Origin: Paragordius varius
Taxonomy: Eukaryota > Nematomorpha
Length of the DNA stretch: 64,000 nucleotides
NCBI GenBank assembly: GCA_964247055.1
Contig: OZ176052.1
Coordinates: forward strand, 2,108,001 to 2,172,000
Reading direction: 5' to 3'
This document shows positions 60,269 through 64,000 of the stretch, in pieces. Position numbers and translations under genes: made by a program. Below the pieces are notes generated by a model. The model saw nothing but the letters and a program-made list of their open reading frames with translations. It was not told where the DNA came from and made no database searches. Positions within the stretch are counted from its first letter, which is position 1. The number at the start of each line of letters is the position of its first letter.

Positions 60269-63200
60269 CAATTTTTTAAATGTATAAGGTTGTTCAAATA
60301 ATGTGATATTATATTATACTGGATAATTATATTTAAAGGATTTAATAAAAATGTAAATATTATTATTAACTCATTATGATGTGTCTGTAAAACACCAACA
60401 CATTCATAAAATGATTATAACCTAAAAATATGACCTCATTAATAAAAATAGAAAAATTTATTGTAATGTCTGGTCTATTCTTAGTAAAATTAAAAAAATC
60501 TGTAAAAATTAATTAAAACTAACGCACATTTTGAGTATAAAATGTTATTATTATTAAAAAATTTATGCCAACCTGTAAAATTATCAGAGGGCGCTAAATT
60601 GCCCTCTTTTGTGATGACGACTCTCCTGTGCGTTGCAGCGTTCGCCGTTCCTGGTGGTAATAATGGTTCCAAATTTTTCAACAAATGATATTCCGAAATA
60701 TCCATACTTGTAAATATAAAATATATAAAATTTAAAATATCTTTATTTTCTTTTTTAATTAAAAAGATTGTACAGTAAAAATATAATATTTATAGAAAAA
60801 AATTAAAAGTTAAAAACTCTAGAGAATTGTTGTAAAATAAAAATCATATTTTTTGATTTTTTATGGTATTTATCGTGTTGAATTATAAATTAATTAATAT
60901 AAGTGTAAATTGTTATCAAAATTTCATATTTAACTTAACAATAATAATATAGGTTAAGATTATAAAAAATAGGTTTTTATATGCCAACTTGAAATATTTT
61001 ATAATTTTTATGTTTTTTTTGCCTTTATTTAATTACCGTTATAAAACAATTTATGGCCTACTGAGATTTTAGAGAAGTGGTAGAACGAAAAATTTGTTAT
61101 AGATGTATTCGTAAATAAATTTTATATATAACTATTGATGAGTTTTCCTAAAAAATTAGGCTTTCTTTGCGCCAAACATATTATTATTTGTATTAAACTT
61201 TAAAGTTTTTTTACCTTTATTTACCTTGAAATTTTAACCAAATATAATAATTTAAACTTACCCACAAATTTAAGAAGTTGTAAAAACGAGAAATTTTATA
61301 AACAAAAACGTGTATGTAAATTGGTAACAAAATTTTATATTTAAACATCACAATTGACAAGTTAAGACAAAAAACACTAAATTACAAGATTTTCTTTACC
61401 CAATCCTTTTTATTTTCCATGTTTTTGCCTTTAGGTTTAACTAAAATTTTTATCGTACCATAATGTAATTGAATAAAACAATTTAAACACACAACATACC
61501 CAGATTTCAAAGAAGTAGAACGAGATAATTCCCCGCTTTCAAGTTCTGTTGTATGAGGGCGGGAATGAATATCGCTGGCATTAGAGCTCCTTTCAAGGAT
61601 GGCCGTAGAATTTTTAAAGTAATCCAACTATCCAATATGTGTTATTAATAATATATATAATACAAATTTGATATTATCTATATAATTTAAAATTCAATTT
61701 CACCCTTAAAGAATTCAAATTTACCCTCGAACAATTCGAATTCACCCTCGAACAATCCAAATTTACCCTTAAACATTATATATGTTTTTTAAGACTAAAA
61801 TATCTATATTTTTTATAAATAAAATTTTGTTTTAAATTGAAAAAATTCCAAAAAAAATAACAAACTATGCCATAAAGATATATATTTTATATTATGAGTT
61901 ATTTCCCGAAAACACAGAATTTATTTTTATAGCGAATTTGATTTGTTCAAGGGTAAATTTGAATTGTTTAAGGGTGAAAATTGTTCAAGAGTAAATATTG
62001 TAAATGGCATAGATATGTATATTGTGAAAACTCGTTGTTTGGATATATATATATATATGTCAATTTCAACGATCATTGTATTTTACAGAAAAATAATTTT
62101 GGAAAATTTAGACGTAGTATAGAGTAAAGATGAAACATATTTAAAGTTTTATTAGATATACGTAATAAAAAATAAATAAATATACAGTGCCCCATAAAGA
62201 TTCAATAATAAAAAAACACTTTTTATATATAGATCCGTAGAAGATAAAAATTTTTTTTATAAAATTAATTAAAAAATTATCTTAAAAAAGTCAGGATACA
62301 TTTTAATTATTTTAATACCATTATTCTACATTTTTTATAACTATAAAAATTATATATACAATTCACAATTAAGATTTTGAAATTGCTTATTTATCAATAA
62401 AACTATATTGTAGTTTTGCGATATTTTTTTTTAAAAATTTATAAACCTCTTGTTGATCCGTATATTCAATTCGTAGGAGTTTGGGGTTAGAGGAAGGCCA
62501 TTTTTGGTTATTCAAAGCATCATACGCTTTTATGGCAGATTCCATTTCAAGAAACTATTGAGTAATAAATAATTATAGAATCTCAATTATATTTATAAAG
62601 TATATCAATGTAATAAAAAACAAATTTTATAGTTTGAGATTTTGATTTTAAACAAAAACAATGTAATAATTAATTATTCCATATATTTAATTTAAACGAT
62701 CTAACCTGATCTATAACAGTGAATGATCGTATCAGAAACTTTTAATTAAATGTTTATTATCATTTTGTTTGATATAACCAAATTATTTTTTTGGTTTTTG
62801 TAGCAAAAATTAGGATTCACTAAATTATTACAATGTAGATCAGGGGTGTCCAACATAAATGCCCTCGCGTGCTGCACTCATAATATATTATACCATTTAC
62901 AGTTCAAATTAACGCTAAAAATACAATTCTAAACTAATTATATATCTTTATGGCATAGTTTATTATTTTTTAAGTATAATTTTTATTTTAAACAAAACTT
63001 TATTCTTTAGAAACTTATTAAAATATAGGTAATTTTATTTTTCCAGAACACATAATTTGAAGGTGAATTCGAATCGCTTAAAGGTGAACTTGAATTGTTC
63101 AAGGATGAATTTGAATTGTAAATGCTATGTATGGGCGTTTATGAATAATTTATTAGATTTCAAACATGAGAATACTGAAACATCTAAACGCAATATAATA

Positions 63201-63639
63201 ATTTTTTGTAATTCTTGCCAAATTAATAAAATTGTTTACAAAATATCAATTTGGCAACATTTTGTGACATATTTTTACAAATTATAAATTCCCAAATTTT
63301 TTGGGGGTAGGGGAGCGCGTGTTGAACAACCCCTGATGTAGATTGCTTTAAAATTATTGACAATATCAGTCAAAATAAAACCATTATACTGGTTAATTAA
63401 GTTTTCCAATAGCTAGTTAAATATAAAATATATATTTGAATTTTCAGTTTTAAACCGATAATAATCGTGAATTATTGTATAGATATTTCTCTAACTTTAT
63501 TAGGCCAAAAAAACAAAATTTTTACCTTAACTATACAATGAGATTTTATTTTATCAATCCAAAATCCATCGACCGTATCCTCGAAAGGGCCATACTTTTC
63601 GAATTCCTCTTTCAATTGACGCAGTGTAAATGGTCTTAC
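56904..63639 (-). CDS. ACIN1: Acinus (ACIN1), C-terminal half with RRM and RSB motif
   Basis: Nuclear splicing factor; with RNPS1 and SAP18 it forms the ASAP complex attached to the exon junction complex (family knowledge). Eleven exons, all phases consistent, give the last 488 aa: 63526-63639, 62447-62554, 61500-61627, 60573-60706, 60028-60080, 59882-59918, 59058-59215, 58455-58740, 57962-58181, 57293-57458, 56904-56966. The first two exons encode the Acinus [28 protein letters not shown] and [19 protein letters not shown], close to human [24 protein letters not shown] and KWPQSNPKFL. The RSB motif that binds RNPS1-SAP18 is at 59058-59215: [20 protein letters not shown] (human DDLFRKTKAAPCIYWLPL). 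The tail after it is Gln/Asn/His-rich with [15 protein letters not shown] and ends [10 protein letters not shown], unlike the long Arg-Glu/Arg-Ser tail of vertebrates. The 5' exons, including any SAP domain, are beyond the window. Introns are of ordinary size. MITE H and C copies sit in introns. Confidence 0.93.
59398..59560. mobile_element. Family H MITE (intact copy)
   Basis: TACAGTGCTAGAAAGTTATT at left and AATAACTTACTAGCAATGTA at right; the inner arms add ATTGCCAAATAG/CTATTTGGCAAT. TA-flanked, 163 bp. Related to the interrupted copy at 36972-37386. In an Acinus intron. Confidence 0.82.
61684..62010. mobile_element. Family C repeat, copy 4
   Basis: Left: several CACCCTCGAACAATTCGAATT-type units; right: inverted units GGGTAAATTTGAATTGTTTA, then TTGTAAATGGCA. 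Centre like copies 1-3. In an Acinus intron. Confidence 0.75.
62841..63335. mobile_element. hAT-type MITE, family D copy 2, with nested family C copy
   Basis: CAGGGGTGTCCAACATAAAT at left and GTTGAACAACCCCTG at right, with a perfect 8-bp duplication ATGTAGAT on both sides (62833-62840 and 63336-63343). A family C repeat fills about 62891-63126 of it. In the Acinus intron between the two RRM exons. Confidence 0.88.
62891..63126. mobile_element. Family C repeat, copy 5 (nested)
   Basis: Starts TACCATTTACAGTTCAAATT and ends GAATTTGAATTGTAAATGCTA, with inverted units GGTGAACTTGAATTGTTCAA on the right. Inserted inside the hAT-type element, so it is the younger of the two. Confidence 0.75.
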
Positions 63640-64000
63640 CTATAATTATAGGAAATAAAAAATATATAAATTGCATAGTTTAATCATTGTAAAAATTTAA
63701 GCCATAATTAAATTTTAGATCAATTCTATATTTGTTTTTCACCGTAACTTTACAGTTATATCATGAATTTTTAAAAAGTTAATATTTAAAAATCATTTTA
63801 TATATATAAATAAATGGTGAATTAATAAAATTAATAAAAAAGCCTTAAAACTACAATTAAAAACGAAAACCTTTATACTATCAAATTTTAAAATATTTAT
63901 ATATAAATATATAAAATATTATTGATAATGTAAATTAAAATGATGTAATACTTTAATTTGCAAATGAAAAATTATATACCAAATTATATATGTGAAGGAT

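Noticed and set aside
47016-63126. CRISPR-like array from the 22-bp units
   Set aside because: Units are directly tandem without unique spacers, lie in both orientations, and the DNA is clearly animal.
1-64000. tRNA, rRNA or other structured RNA genes
   Set aside because: No cloverleaf or known RNA signature could be seen by eye; the strong hairpins found are transposon arms.

Overview
The window is AT-rich animal nuclear DNA with intron-bearing genes, Asn-rich low-complexity protein tracts and many small DNA transposons. The five gene models (an Asn-rich C2H2 zinc-finger protein, an ADAMTS-type metalloprotease, ERAL1, an SLC38A10-type transporter and Acinus) fit an arthropod, and the overall style recalls a copepod such as a sea louse. 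The species is a guess from style, not shown by the sequence.

Layout. 1-10 kb: a terminal exon (106-377, minus) and a 1527-residue zinc-finger gene in one long coding exon (4973-9556, minus). 10-27 kb: no convincing host gene; it holds MITEs, a 1.16-kb long-inverted-repeat element with its own small ORF, a dead mariner and a Helitron-type end. 27.4-36.9 kb: a secreted ADAMTS-like protease with a TATA/Inr promoter (plus, about 18 exons, about 870 aa). 37.6-45.2 kb: ERAL1, the mitochondrial Era-like GTPase (minus, 11 exons, 499 aa), with an LTR retrotransposon fossil in intron 6 and MITEs in several introns. 45.3-54.0 kb: an SLC38A10-type amino-acid transporter (plus), head-to-head with ERAL1 with only 91 bp between start codons. 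56.9-63.6 kb: the C-terminal 488 residues of Acinus (ACIN1; minus, 11 exons), whose 5' part lies beyond the window.

The main discovery is a cluster of extremely short GT-AG introns around the ERAL1/SLC38 divergent promoter. ERAL1 introns 1-3 are 23, 27 and 23 nt, and SLC38 introns 1-4 are 25, 31, 33 and 25 nt. Removing all seven gives continuous reading frames whose lengths match the remembered human proteins residue for residue across the junctions; six of the seven would otherwise cause a stop or a frameshift. All seven lie within 1 kb (44747-45740). The other introns in the window that I could place securely are longer (58 nt and up, mostly hundreds), with a possible further short pair in SLC38 at 46.8 kb.

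The genes serve separate functions: mitoribosome assembly (ERAL1), amino-acid transport (SLC38), exon-junction-complex-linked splicing (Acinus), an extracellular protease and a probable transcription factor. The only shared control I can see is the ERAL1/SLC38 bidirectional promoter. SLC38 and Acinus converge, as do the protease and ERAL1. Gene structures were worked out by hand from splice signals, phase and remembered family sequences; no search was run.
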